Source: Streptacidiphilus fuscans
GTDB taxonomy: Bacteria; Actinomycetota; Actinomycetes; Streptomycetales; Streptomycetaceae
Direction: 5' to 3'
Length of the DNA stretch: 64,000 nt
Assembly (NCBI RefSeq): GCF_015690355.1
Contig: NZ_JADPRT010000022.1
Coordinates: 84,325-148,324, forward strand
Made by a program: the position numbers and the translations under genes. Each line of letters starts with the position of its first letter. Positions within the stretch are counted from its first letter, which is position 1. A model generated the notes under the pieces. The model was not told where the DNA came from. It ran no database searches and saw only the letters and a program-made list of their open reading frames with translations. This document shows, one piece after another, positions 14,730 to 23,523 of the stretch.

Positions 14730-15601
14730 TGGCCGACGACCTCACCCGCCGCAGAGTGCTCGCCACCGGCGCGGCGCTGGCCGGATCGGCCGCCGTGATC
14801 GGGCAGTTCGCCGCTGCTTCTGCGGCTTCTGCCGCCTCCGCCACCTCCGCCGCCGAGGCACCCCGCAGTGGTGGCGGCAGCCCCGCCGCGAAGCCGACCG
14901 TCGTGCTGGTGCACGGCGGCTACGCCGATTCGTCCTGCTGGAACGCCACCATCCAGGAGTTGCAGGACCAGGGCTACACCACGGTCTGCGGGTCGAATCC
15001 GCTGCGGGGTATCCCGACCGACGCCCCGTACATCGGGAGTCTGCTCGACTCGATCAGCGGGCCGGTCGTGCTGGTCGCACACTCCATGGGCGGCACGGTC
15101 ATCACGAACGCCGCCGCAGGGAAGGCCAACGTGAAGGCGTTGGTCTACATCGCCGCGTTCGTGCCCGACGTGGGCGAGACGCAGGGGGAGCTCATCACCA
15201 AGTTCCCCGGCAGCGAGGTCGAGCCGGTCAGCGTGCCGGTCCCGTACACGAAGGCCGACGGCACGACCGGAACCGATCTGTACCTGAGCAAGGACGGCCA
15301 GGCGGCCTTCGCGGCCGACCTCACGACCGCTGCCTTCCGGGTCCTGCAGGCCACGCAGCGGCCGTTCGACGCCGACTCGTTCGTCTACCCGACCACGGCG
15401 GCAGCCTGGAAGACGATCCCGTCGTGGGGGCTGGTCGCCGGACAGGACAAGGCGATCCCGCCGGCGTGCGAGCGCTGGATGTACAGCCGCGCGAACGCGC
15501 GCAAGGTCGTCGAGGTGCCGCTCTCGTCCCACGTCGCGATGATCAGCCACCCGAGGATCGTCGCCGATCTCATCGTGGAGGCCGCCGAGGCGATCAGCTG
15601 A
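14729..15601 (+). CDS. Exported alpha/beta hydrolase with twin-arginine signal
   Basis: 290 aa. The N-terminus TRRRVLATGAALAGSAA is a twin-arginine (Tat) signal followed by an Ala/Ser-rich stretch (to about residue 55). The hydrolase domain has VVLVHGGYADSSCW, the elbow AHSMGG, AGQDKAIPP for the acid and the His in PLSSHVAMI. It is a paralogue of the preceding gene: both have the same motif order and substrate-pocket length, one cytoplasmic and one exported. Ser replaces the more usual residue before the elbow Gly. Substrate unknown. Confidence 0.88.
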   Translation: MADDLTRRRVLATGAALAGSAAVIGQFAAASAASAASATSAAEAPRSGGGSPAAKPTVVLVHGGYADSSCWNATIQELQDQGYTTVCGSNPLRGIPTDAPYIGSLLDSISGPVVLVAHSMGGTVITNAAAGKANVKALVYIAAFVPDVGETQGELITKFPGSEVEPVSVPVPYTKADGTTGTDLYLSKDGQAAFAADLTTAAFRVLQATQRPFDADSFVYPTTAAAWKTIPSWGLVAGQDKAIPPACERWMYSRANARKVVEVPLSSHVAMISHPRIVADLIVEAAEAIS

Positions 15602-15626
15602 ACGGACCTAATCCAGGCCGGGAGTT

Positions 15627-16637
15627 CTAGTCGACCGGTGCCGGGTGGGCCACATCGCGCCAGGTCTGGGCGTAGAGGTCGGGCGTGAAGGGGCTGTCCA
15701 GCGGCAGGGGGTGGTACAGACGCAGTTCGGCGACCCGCCCTTCCTTCCGGGACATGACCCAGGCCAGGGCGGGCGGGCAGTGGTCCGGGGCGTCGGCGGG
15801 GTTGATCATGTCCATCTCCCACACCACCACGGAACTCCCGGCTGCCACGCCGACCGGCTTCTGGCGCACCCCGGCAGCCAGGGAGCCGTCCATGGCGTCG
15901 CGGACCAGCGCCCGGTCGCCCAACCGGGTCAGGCCGCTCATCAGGGACGCGTCGGGGGACCAGTGCGTGTCGACCACTCTGCCGAAGTGCCCGGCTTCGG
16001 CGGCGGAGAGCATGTCGAACGCCTCGTCCCAGCTGGCTCCGGCGCGCATGCGGGCGTCGCTGTGCGCGGTGGCGGCCGTCGCCGCCAGGGCTTCGGCGAG
16101 TTTGGCCCGCCCTTGGCTCAGACGGCTGCGCACCGTTCCCAGCGGCACCCCGCACACCTGGGCGATGTGCTGGTACTCCGTCAGGCCCTCGGTGAAGTAG
16201 CGTAGGACCATCGGCAGACGCAGGGCGGGCGACAGTTCCTCGATGGCCGCCCACACCCAGTCGCGCATCGCGTGGTGTTCGAGCAGTTGCTCCGGGCCCG
16301 CGCCGGGGTCCGGCGGCGGCGCCAGTGTGTCGAGCGGCACGTGCCGTCGCGCCTCGCGGAGCGCGTCGCGGCACCGGTTGCGCACGACGGCCCGAAGCCA
16401 CGCACCCACCGCCTCCGGGTTGCGTACGGTCGCGATGCTGCGCAGCGCGATCAGTGCCGCTTCCTGGAGAGCGTCCTCTGCCTCCGGGCCGGGACCGAGG
16501 ATGCTCAACGCCACCGCGCGCATCCCCGCCCGGTGCTCCTCCAGGAGCAGTCCCAGCGCCACGACATCGCCGGCCTGGGCCGCCCGTGTCAGTGCCGAAT
16601 CCTGATCCGCTGTGCCCGCACCCGAGTTCTGGCGCAT
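15627..16637 (-). CDS. ECF RNA polymerase sigma factor with C-terminal NTF2/SnoaL-like domain
   Basis: 336 aa from ATG at 16637. Sigma region 2 is around residues 20-90 (EDALQEAALIALRSIA, AVGAWLRAVVRNRCRDALRE) and region 4 around 130-185 (LPMVLRYFTEGLTEYQHIAQVCGVPLGTVRSRLSQGRAKL). The C-terminal about 140 residues form an NTF2-like domain (LTRLGDRALVRDAMDGSL..., PVGVAAGSSVVVWEMDM), as in the ECF41/ECF56-type sigmas whose tail modulates activity. No anti-sigma gene is adjacent. Possible targets include the neighbouring exported hydrolase, but this is only inferred from position. Confidence 0.85.
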   Translation of the reverse strand: MRQNSGAGTADQDSALTRAAQAGDVVALGLLLEEHRAGMRAVALSILGPGPEAEDALQEAALIALRSIATVRNPEAVGAWLRAVVRNRCRDALREARRHVPLDTLAPPPDPGAGPEQLLEHHAMRDWVWAAIEELSPALRLPMVLRYFTEGLTEYQHIAQVCGVPLGTVRSRLSQGRAKLAEALAATAATAHSDARMRAGASWDEAFDMLSAAEAGHFGRVVDTHWSPDASLMSGLTRLGDRALVRDAMDGSLAAGVRQKPVGVAAGSSVVVWEMDMINPADAPDHCPPALAWVMSRKEGRVAELRLYHPLPLDSPFTPDLYAQTWRDVAHPAPVD

Positions 16638-16795
16638 CGCCACCCCCTCTTCCTCGCCGCCTTGCCGCTGCTTCCCAGGGCCGGAAGCCGGCTGCACGGC
16701 ACGGTCTCGAGGACCAACGGTAGGACACGTGCGGGCACCGGGGATTGAGCCATTCGACGTAGTCTCGATCCGCGTCGACCGAGCCCCAGATCCAT

Positions 16796-19642
16796 TCAGC
16801 CGAGCTCCAGTTCCTGCAGTGCGTCGCGCAGGGCGGCTCTGGAGGTCACCCCCAGCTTCGGGAAGAGCTGGTAGAGATGGGTGGAGACGGTGCGCGGCGA
16901 GAGGAAGAGCCGTGCACCGATCTGCTTGTTGGACAGGCCGGCTGCGGCGAGGCGCGCGATCTCCCATTGCTGCGGCGTCAACGGCGTCAACGGCGTCAAC
17001 GGCGTCAACGGCGCCGGGCGCGGATCGGACGACGGAAGCCCTCGGCCACCGCAGGCGCGCAGTTCCTGCCGGGCGCGCTCCGCCCAGGGCCGGGCACCCA
17101 ACCGGACGAAACCCTCTGCTGCCGCGGTCAGTTGGTCGCGTGCCCTGGCGACGGCCTTGCTCCGGCGCAGCTGCTCGCCGTAGTACAGCTGGATGCGTGC
17201 AAGGTCGAACGGCCAGCGCGCGCCTCCGTCGACAGTCAGGGCGTCGGTGAAGCCGGGGTGGTCCACGTCACCGGAGGCAAACGCGGAGGCAGCCGACTGC
17301 AACATCCGCAGCCGGGGCGAGAGTTGTTCGATGCGCGCCTCCTGCGCGGCGGCGACATGCTCCCGCGCCTCCCGCTGGCGTCCGCTGCGCACCGCCGCCT
17401 CGACCAGGTCAAGGACCAGCCACAGCGCGTGCGGTACCAGAGCCGGCAGCTTTCCGGCCGGCGCGACGAGAGCCGCCTGCCGGTATGCCTCCTCCGGATC
17501 CCCTTGGGTGAGCGCGGCGACGGCGCGCACGTGGGCGGCGTAGGAGCGCACCACCTCGACCCGCCGGGGTCCGGCCCACTGATCCATCTGATCGGTCAGC
17601 TGACGGGCCGTCGACCAGTCGCCGCACGCCGCAGCGGGGAAGGCCAGGACGAACCTCCCGACCCAGGCGAGCATCGGGTAGTCGTATTCCTCGCACAGCT
17701 CCAGCCCCTCGCCCGCGACCTCACGCAGCCGCTCCCACTGCCCGGTGTGCATCAGATGGTTGCCCACCAGGAACAGGGCGTTGATCGCGGGTACCACCCC
17801 CTCCCCGCTCCGAGCCGAGCGGACCACGCGTTCGAGCGGCTCCATGCACCCGTCCAGGCGGTCGAGGTAGGCCGCGGCCGTGGCGACCCTGACGATCCGC
17901 ATCGGATCACCCTCCCCGGACAGCTCCGCGATCGCCGCGTCCAACTGCCGCAGGTCGCCCGGCCGTGCGCGTGCCGGGTCGCCGAACGTGCTCCGCGAGA
18001 GCGTGAGCAGGGCAGGCGGGTCGGCACACCTGCCGAGCGCCTCGTCGAACGCCGACCACATGTCGGGCCTTCCGCTGAAGAAGCACACCATCATCAGCGT
18101 GTACAAGGCCTCGAAGAGCGTCGCGTCGTCCGGTCCGGGCGGTCCGGGCGGTCCTAGCGGTCCGTCCGGTCCCAGCGGCTCGGGCGCCAACGCGACGGTG
18201 CCGGAGAGCAGTCGGTGCGCGGTGTCCAGATCGCCGGATCCGTTGAGGAGGTACGCGGAGCCGGCCACCGCCGCGACCGCCGAGCCCGCTCCGGGCGCGG
18301 CCCGGCGCGCATCGTCGAGCAGCCGCGGCACGTCGCGAAGGTCCCCGGTGATGTTCGCGCTCAGGTACGCCGCCTCCGCCAGCCGCCGCGCCCTGGCTCC
18401 CGGCTCGGGGCTCAGATCGGCGGCACGCAGCAGCGCCGTGACCGCCTCCTGACCGTCCCCGCGCCGCCCGGCCGAAGCGGCGGCGCCTTCGAGCAGGACG
18501 GCAATGCCCTCGTCCGGCGCCGTCGCGGCCTGCGCCAGGTGGCGCGCCTGACGCTCCGGGACCGCCGCCCACGCGTCCGCCAAGGCGCGGTGCGCGCTGC
18601 GCCGCTGGTCACTGCTGGACAGCTCCACCACGGCGGCACGGGTGAGCGAGTGCCGGAAGTGCACCCGCCCGGAGGCATCGTCGACCAGGACCAGCCGCGC
18701 GCTCTCGGCCGGGGCGAGCTGCTTGAGGTGGGAACGCCCCGCGACCGCTCGCCGAAGGACCTGAAGATCACCGCTCCCCTCCAGTGCGACGATCAGCAAC
18801 AGGTGCCGCGTGGCCGCCGGCAGCGCGGTGACGCGGGAGGCGAACGCGTCCTGAAGCCTGCGGCTGAGCGGAAGCCGCTCGGGCAGCGGCCGGGAGGCGG
18901 CGCACTGGGAGTCGGTCAGGGAGACCGGCAACTCCAGCAGCGCCAACGGATTGCCCTGCGCCTCGGCCATCAGCCGCCGCCGCACCCGAGGGACCAGCGC
19001 CGGGAACCGGTGCGCCAGCAGTTCCTCGGACGCGGCATCGGCGAGCGGCCCCAACTCGTGGACAGGCAGGCCACGGTGATCGAAGAAGGTCTCCGCGCCC
19101 GGCCGGGCCGCACAGAGCATCCCGACCTCCGTGCCCGCCAGCCGACGCGCCACCAGACCCAGGACCACCGCGCTGGCGCGGTCCAGCCACTGCACGTCGT
19201 CGACGACCAGCAGCACCGGCTGAACCCGCGCCAGATCCGTGACCAGTGACGCCACGTCACGGGCGACCGCCTCGTACTCCGGCGAGGCGCCGGTGTCCGA
19301 ACCGAGCGCCACCGCGAGAGAGCCGCCGAAGCCGCGGTCGGCCTGCCCGCCGCCCACCGAGTGCAGCAACTGCGCGAGGGCGCAGTAGCCGGGCTGGGCC
19401 AGGTAGGGCACTCCGGAGGTGTACAGCACTCGTCCGCCCGCTGCCGCCTGCTTTCGGCCCACCTCCGCCAGCAAGGCGGTCTTGCCCAGGCCTGGCTCTC
19501 CCAACAGCACGAGCGGGCCGACCGGCAGCGGGCCCCGGGCGAGGTGTCCCAAGACCCGGGCCAGGTCCCGCTCGCGGCCGAAGAGGGGTTCGGCGCCGAC
19601 AAGGGGTTCGGCGCCGACAGCGGTCGAGCCGAGGGGCGTCAT
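16796..19642 (-). CDS. LAL-type LuxR regulator (large ATP-binding)
   Basis: About 948 aa. It has an AAA/STAND ATPase with P-loop GEPGLGKT near residue 50 and Walker B LLVVDDVQWLD near residue 140, a long helical-repeat middle, and a C-terminal LuxR HTH (QQWEIARLAAAGLSNKQIGARLF then SPRTVSTHLYQLFPKLGV). ATG at 19642 chosen; a GTG at 19699 would overlap the upstream lactonase gene by 38 bp. Two low-complexity inserts are seen: a GP-rich stretch (about 18,125-18,180) and a repeated Leu-Thr-Pro linker just before the HTH (16,973-17,010). LAL proteins activate sugar, cholesterol or antibiotic genes on ligand binding. Confidence 0.9.
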   Translation of the reverse strand: MTPLGSTAVGAEPLVGAEPLFGRERDLARVLGHLARGPLPVGPLVLLGEPGLGKTALLAEVGRKQAAAGGRVLYTSGVPYLAQPGYCALAQLLHSVGGGQADRGFGGSLAVALGSDTGASPEYEAVARDVASLVTDLARVQPVLLVVDDVQWLDRASAVVLGLVARRLAGTEVGMLCAARPGAETFFDHRGLPVHELGPLADAASEELLAHRFPALVPRVRRRLMAEAQGNPLALLELPVSLTDSQCAASRPLPERLPLSRRLQDAFASRVTALPAATRHLLLIVALEGSGDLQVLRRAVAGRSHLKQLAPAESARLVLVDDASGRVHFRHSLTRAAVVELSSSDQRRSAHRALADAWAAVPERQARHLAQAATAPDEGIAVLLEGAAASAGRRGDGQEAVTALLRAADLSPEPGARARRLAEAAYLSANITGDLRDVPRLLDDARRAAPGAGSAVAAVAGSAYLLNGSGDLDTAHRLLSGTVALAPEPLGPDGPLGPPGPPGPDDATLFEALYTLMMVCFFSGRPDMWSAFDEALGRCADPPALLTLSRSTFGDPARARPGDLRQLDAAIAELSGEGDPMRIVRVATAAAYLDRLDGCMEPLERVVRSARSGEGVVPAINALFLVGNHLMHTGQWERLREVAGEGLELCEEYDYPMLAWVGRFVLAFPAAACGDWSTARQLTDQMDQWAGPRRVEVVRSYAAHVRAVAALTQGDPEEAYRQAALVAPAGKLPALVPHALWLVLDLVEAAVRSGRQREAREHVAAAQEARIEQLSPRLRMLQSAASAFASGDVDHPGFTDALTVDGGARWPFDLARIQLYYGEQLRRSKAVARARDQLTAAAEGFVRLGARPWAERARQELRACGGRGLPSSDPRPAPLTPLTPLTPLTPQQWEIARLAAAGLSNKQIGARLFLSPRTVSTHLYQLFPKLGVTSRAALRDALQELELG
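16973..17012. repeat. 9-bp tandem repeat (GGCGTCAAC) in the LAL gene
   Basis: The unit GGCGTCAAC is repeated at least four times in tandem without error, encoding Leu-Thr-Pro repeats on the minus strand directly before the LuxR HTH. Units are multiples of three, so slippage would lengthen or shorten the linker without breaking the frame. Confidence 0.85.
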
Positions 19643-19661
19643 GGCGTCCGCCGAACTACGA

Positions 19662-20732
19662 TCACCGGCCGGCTGCTCCACGGCCCTGCCCCTCTGCACG
19701 TGCCTGCTGCGCGCCCGTGCGCCCGGCCGTCAGGAAGCGCTGCGGGGTGTCGACCAGCATCGTCTCGATCTGCTTCTCGCCGACGCCGGCCGCACGCAGC
19801 GCGGGCAGGACCGACTGGTGGATGTAGCGGTAGTTCCAGTTCGGGGCGATCGCCTCGCGCACCCCCGGCGGGAACCAGTCGATGTGACAGGAGGCGTCGT
19901 GCGAGAGCATCATCCGCTCCGCCAGGCCCTCCTCCGCGAGCCGCGCGACCGTCGCGACGCGTGCGTCGCCCGGCAGCAGCAGATCCAGACCGAACCGGTC
20001 CATGCCCACGTACGACCCCCGGTCGACCAGCCTGCGGACGTAGTCCACATCGGCTGTGTCGCCGCTGTGGCCCAGGACCACGGCGCCGAGATCGACGCCC
20101 TCCTCGCGCAGGACGTCCTGGGCCACCAGCCCGGTCCGGTGGGCGGCGCTGGTGTGCACCATGATCGGCGCGCCGGTGATCAGGTGCGCCCGCGCGACCG
20201 CCCGCATGACGCGCTCCACGCCGGGCGTCAGTGACTCCTCGATCGCGCACTTCAGGAACGCCGCACGGATGCCGGTCCCCGCGATTCCTTCGGTGAGGTC
20301 CTTGACGAACATCGCGACCATCGGCTCCTCGCCCCCCAGCAGTGTGCCCGGCCCGTGGTAACGGAAGAGGTTGGGTACATCGTTGAGGGTGTAGAGGCCC
20401 GTGGCAACCACGACGTGGATGTCCACCTGCGCGTTGACCCGGGCCACACGCGCGACGTCGCGGCCGAGGCCCACCACTGTGGGATCCATGATCGTCGACA
20501 CTCCCAGCCGGGCCAACTCACCGAGCTTCTCGACCGCCTGAGCGACGATCTGCTCCTCGTCCCACAGCTCCGGGTAGTTGCGGTGGACCTCGCCGTCGAG
20601 GACGAAGACGTGCTCGTGCGCGAGAACCGTGCCGAGCTCCTCGGCCGCAACCGGCCCTCGCACGGTTTCCACGGTCTCGGTCCCGGTCCCGGTCTCGGTC
20701 CCGGCAGTCTCGCTTCGAAGCGGAGACGACAT
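19662..20732 (-). CDS. Phosphotriesterase-family lactonase/hydrolase
   Basis: 356 aa, amidohydrolase TIM barrel. Metal ligands are visible: HEHV near residue 39, the carboxylated lysine in AFLKCA, a histidine in MVHTSAAH and another in LGHSGDT, and the final Asp in SHDASCH. The motif set matches phosphotriesterase-related proteins and AHL-type lactonases (PLLs). An N-terminal Glu/Thr/Gly repeat (hexamer DNA repeats near 20,672-20,705) is unusual. The gene lies 19 bp upstream of the LAL regulator and is likely cotranscribed with it. A CRP-like site lies 84-97 bp upstream. Confidence 0.88.
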   Translation of the reverse strand: MSSPLRSETAGTETGTGTETVETVRGPVAAEELGTVLAHEHVFVLDGEVHRNYPELWDEEQIVAQAVEKLGELARLGVSTIMDPTVVGLGRDVARVARVNAQVDIHVVVATGLYTLNDVPNLFRYHGPGTLLGGEEPMVAMFVKDLTEGIAGTGIRAAFLKCAIEESLTPGVERVMRAVARAHLITGAPIMVHTSAAHRTGLVAQDVLREEGVDLGAVVLGHSGDTADVDYVRRLVDRGSYVGMDRFGLDLLLPGDARVATVARLAEEGLAERMMLSHDASCHIDWFPPGVREAIAPNWNYRYIHQSVLPALRAAGVGEKQIETMLVDTPQRFLTAGRTGAQQARAEGQGRGAAGR

Positions 20733-20815
20733 GACTGCTCCCTCTGTTCCCTCTGGTCGATGGCCTACGGCACCGCCAAGACGAGAGGAAGCGGGGGAAG
20801 TTCGATCGTTCCGGC

Positions 20816-20829
20816 GTGACGTGGGTCAC
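20816..20829. promoter_or_regulatory. CRP-like palindrome upstream of the phosphotriesterase gene
   Basis: GTGACGTGGGTCAC fits the GTG-N6-GNCAC pattern of actinomycete Crp sites and the general GTGA-N6-TCAC CRP box. It is about 84 bp upstream of the lactonase start. Only a motif match. Confidence 0.45.
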
Positions 20830-20946
20830 ATCATCGGGTTCGTGGCGGGCGCAAGCCAGGGCGGGAGGGCGGGGCGTCGAGGAAGCATGAGGGATCGCCT
20901 GGTGCAGATGAACGGCTGCTCAGGTCTTGGGCTTCGACGTCTGCCG

Positions 20947-21966
20947 CTACTGGCCGCGCCCCGCCGGGGCCGCGGGGCCGGTGCTGGCGCGGACGATCAG
21001 GGTCGGGCGCAGCAGTTGGAGCGCGTTGGTCGGGGCCTCGGATGTGGTGACCGCGCGCATCAGCACCTCGATGGCCTGGCGGGCCATCTCCCGCTTGGGC
21101 AGGGACACCGTGGTGAGTGCGGGGCGGCTGAGCTGCCGTGCCTCCATGGTGTCGTCGTGCCCGACGACGGAGAGGTCGTCCGGTACCGAGCGACCGGCGG
21201 CTCTCGCCGCCTCAAGGGCGCCGAGGGCCAGCAGGTCCTCGGTGGTGAAGAGGGCCGTCAGGTCCGGATCGGCCGCGAAGGCGGCGTTCGCTGCGGCGAT
21301 TCCGCCGGCCGGGGTCGGCTCGGGGGCGAAGTGGACGGCACGGTCGGGCACGGTGATGCCGTCCTTGGCGAACGCGCGCCGGAAGCCGGCGATGCGGGGC
21401 GCGTGGGCCGGGTGTCCGAGGACGGCCACCCGTTCGTGCCCGAGCTCCCGCAGGTGGCGGCCCGCGAGGAAGCCGGCCCGCTCGTAGTCGATGGTGACCA
21501 CGGGCAGCGTGTCGGGGGCCTCGCCCTCCCACGCGCACAGCACGACCGGGAAGCGCGCGTCCGCGAGCACCGGCAGGTGCTCGGTCAGGCCGACGTCGCC
21601 GGCCACCAGCAGGGCGTCCACCAGACGGCTGGTCAGGCCGGTCAGGTGCTGCTTGGCCCGCTCGCCGTCGAGCCGGGTGGTGCCCAGCAGCAGGTGGTAG
21701 CCGTGGACCGCGAGGACGTCCTCGACCTCCTCGGTCAGCTCCGAGTAGAAGGATCCGGTGACCGTCGGGACGATCAGCCCGACCGTCCGGGTGCTGCCGG
21801 TCGCCAGGGAACGGGCCACCAGGTTGGGCGTGTAGCCGAGTTCGTCGATGGCCGCGCGGACGCGCGCCGCCGTCGCCGGGCTGACGTGGACCCTGCCGGT
21901 GATCACGTTGGACACCGTCTGCTTCGTGACGCCGGCGCGTTCCGCGACGTCCTTCATGGTCACCAT
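20947..21966 (-). CDS. LacI family transcriptional repressor of the sugar ABC locus
   Basis: 339 aa from ATG at 21966. The HTH and hinge are MKDVAERAGVTKQTVSNVI then VSPATAARVRAAIDELGYTPN; the rest is a periplasmic-binding-like sensor (VGLIVPTVTGSFYSEL..., LFTTEDLLALGALEAAR, VVGHDD). It is divergent from the sugar-binding lipoprotein gene, the standard arrangement for a local repressor released by the transported sugar. Two operator candidates sit in the intergenic region, one 13 bp upstream of this start and one in front of the ABC genes. Confidence 0.92.
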   Translation of the reverse strand: MVTMKDVAERAGVTKQTVSNVITGRVHVSPATAARVRAAIDELGYTPNLVARSLATGSTRTVGLIVPTVTGSFYSELTEEVEDVLAVHGYHLLLGTTRLDGERAKQHLTGLTSRLVDALLVAGDVGLTEHLPVLADARFPVVLCAWEGEAPDTLPVVTIDYERAGFLAGRHLRELGHERVAVLGHPAHAPRIAGFRRAFAKDGITVPDRAVHFAPEPTPAGGIAAANAAFAADPDLTALFTTEDLLALGALEAARAAGRSVPDDLSVVGHDDTMEARQLSRPALTTVSLPKREMARQAIEVLMRAVTTSEAPTNALQLLRPTLIVRASTGPAAPAGRGQ

Positions 21967-21978
21967 GGGGCCCCAGAG

Positions 21979-21992
21979 TTTGACCGGACAAA
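21979..21992. promoter_or_regulatory. Putative LacI operator next to lacI
   Basis: TTTGACCGGACAAA is a near-palindrome of TTTG/CAAA arms around a CCGG centre, 13-26 bp upstream of the lacI start. A related site lies at 22137-22150. Confidence 0.5.
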
Positions 21993-22136
21993 TGAAGTTG
22001 CCCTGCAAGCTAACCATCTGCCCGGGTGGGGTCAAGTCCGAGTGAGGGGTGGCGGTTGGCCCTCTGTGCAGGTGGAGCCACTGATCCGGCCGGAGCCGCG
22101 CCGGTTCGCTCCGGATTGGCCGCGCCTTTGCTCTTG

Positions 22137-22150
22137 TTTTAGCGGTCAAA
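22137..22150. promoter_or_regulatory. Putative LacI operator in the ABC promoter
   Basis: TTTTAGCGGTCAAA, reverse complement TTTGACCGCTAAAA, shares TTTGACCG with the site at 21979. It lies about 60-75 bp upstream of the sugar-binding-protein start, suited to repress the importer operon. Confidence 0.5.
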
Positions 22151-22210
22151 TGCCCACTACCGTTCACCGCCAGCGGCAGACAGGTCGCACCGGAGCCGAG
22201 GAGTCCCGTG

Positions 22211-23521
22211 ATGGGTAGAGCCATGTACACCGCCAGGCGCGCGGCCTGGATCGCCGCCGCTTCCGCGCTCGTTCTGGGCCTGAGCGCCTGCGGCAGCGGC
22301 GGCGGGACGTCGTCGGGAGGCGTCGCCAAAGCCGGAAGCAGCTTCACGTACTGGTCGATGTGGCGTGCGGACGAGCCGCAGGCGCAGGTGCTCAAGGCCG
22401 CGATCGCCGACTTCACGGCCTCCACCGGCATCAAGGTCAACGTCGACTGGATCGGCCGCGACATCGCCAAGAAGATCGGACCGGCGATCGCCGGGCACCA
22501 GGCTCCGGACCTGTGGGACGAGTCCAACGACGTGGTCTACGGCTCGACGGCCTCCGCAGGCCAGGCGCTGGACCTCTCCCCGGTCCTGTCCCAGCAGGTG
22601 CCGGGGGAGAACGTGCCGGTCTCCAGCGTGATCCCGGCCAAGTACTTCGCCATGCTGCCGAAGGACCCGAACGGGTCGAACCACTACCTCATCCCCTACG
22701 AGGTCGCGGTCAACGGCATGTTCTTCAACTCGGCCGACCCGGCGGTCAAGGCGGCGATGCCGACCGCGCCGACCGACTGGAACGGCCTGCTCAAGGCCTG
22801 CTCCGCGCTCAAGGCCAAGGGCACCTCCTGCATCGCCTCCGAGGGCGAGGACCCCTGGACCAACGAGCTGTACTTCGACTACCTGCTCAACGGGGCCGGG
22901 GTCGACTTCAACCAGCTGGCGAACGACAAGTCGGGCGCGGCGTGGGACAACCCGGCCGTGCTGAAGGCCGCCGAGGAGGTCGACCAGTTGGTCAAGGGCG
23001 GCGACCTGATCCCGGGCTACGACGCGACGAAGTACCCGGCGCAGGAGACCAACTGGGCCTCCGGCAAGGCCGCCTTCTACATGGACGGTGACTACGTCAC
23101 CTCCGAGGTGTCCAAGGAGGTCCCGGCCACCTGGCAGATGTCCGCGATGCTGCCGCCCACCGCGACCACCCCGGACGTGGGCCTGTTCGGCTTCGCGATT
23201 CCCCGGCAGGCCAAGAACGTCTCCGCCGCTGAGCAGTTCATCGACTTCTTCATGCAGAAGAAGGAGATGTCCGGCATCGCGACGACCGCGCTGAACATCA
23301 CCCCGCGCACCGACATCCCGGCCCCCGCCGACCTCGCCGACGCGCAGAAGCTGCTGAGCGCCCCCAGCGTCCGGCTTCCGTTCGACGGCATGGCCGGGGA
23401 CTGGTCGCCCAAGGTCCTGGACGAGAACTACCTGAACCTGTGGCACGGCCAGCTGACGCCGCAGCAGTTCGTCGCCGCGTGCAAGGCCGCACAGGTCAGC
23501 TACTGGCAGACGCAGGGCTGA
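22211..23521 (+). CDS. Sugar ABC transporter substrate-binding lipoprotein
   Basis: About 436 aa. A lipoprotein signal peptide ends in a lipobox (GLSAC) near residue 24, followed by a Gly/Ser linker and an extracellular binding protein family 1 domain (FTYWSMWRADEP, GHQAPDLWDE..., NHYLIPYEVAVNGMFFNS, GKAAFYMDGDYV). It delivers an oligosaccharide to the two permeases that follow. GTG 22208 and ATG 22211 both fit the GAGGAG at 22198; ATG is preferred. Next gene starts 3 bp after the stop. The importer ATPase is absent, as is usual in streptomycetes that share one MsiK. Confidence 0.9.
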   Translation: MGRAMYTARRAAWIAAASALVLGLSACGSGGGTSSGGVAKAGSSFTYWSMWRADEPQAQVLKAAIADFTASTGIKVNVDWIGRDIAKKIGPAIAGHQAPDLWDESNDVVYGSTASAGQALDLSPVLSQQVPGENVPVSSVIPAKYFAMLPKDPNGSNHYLIPYEVAVNGMFFNSADPAVKAAMPTAPTDWNGLLKACSALKAKGTSCIASEGEDPWTNELYFDYLLNGAGVDFNQLANDKSGAAWDNPAVLKAAEEVDQLVKGGDLIPGYDATKYPAQETNWASGKAAFYMDGDYVTSEVSKEVPATWQMSAMLPPTATTPDVGLFGFAIPRQAKNVSAAEQFIDFFMQKKEMSGIATTALNITPRTDIPAPADLADAQKLLSAPSVRLPFDGMAGDWSPKVLDENYLNLWHGQLTPQQFVAACKAAQVSYWQTQG

Positions 23522-23523
23522 AC

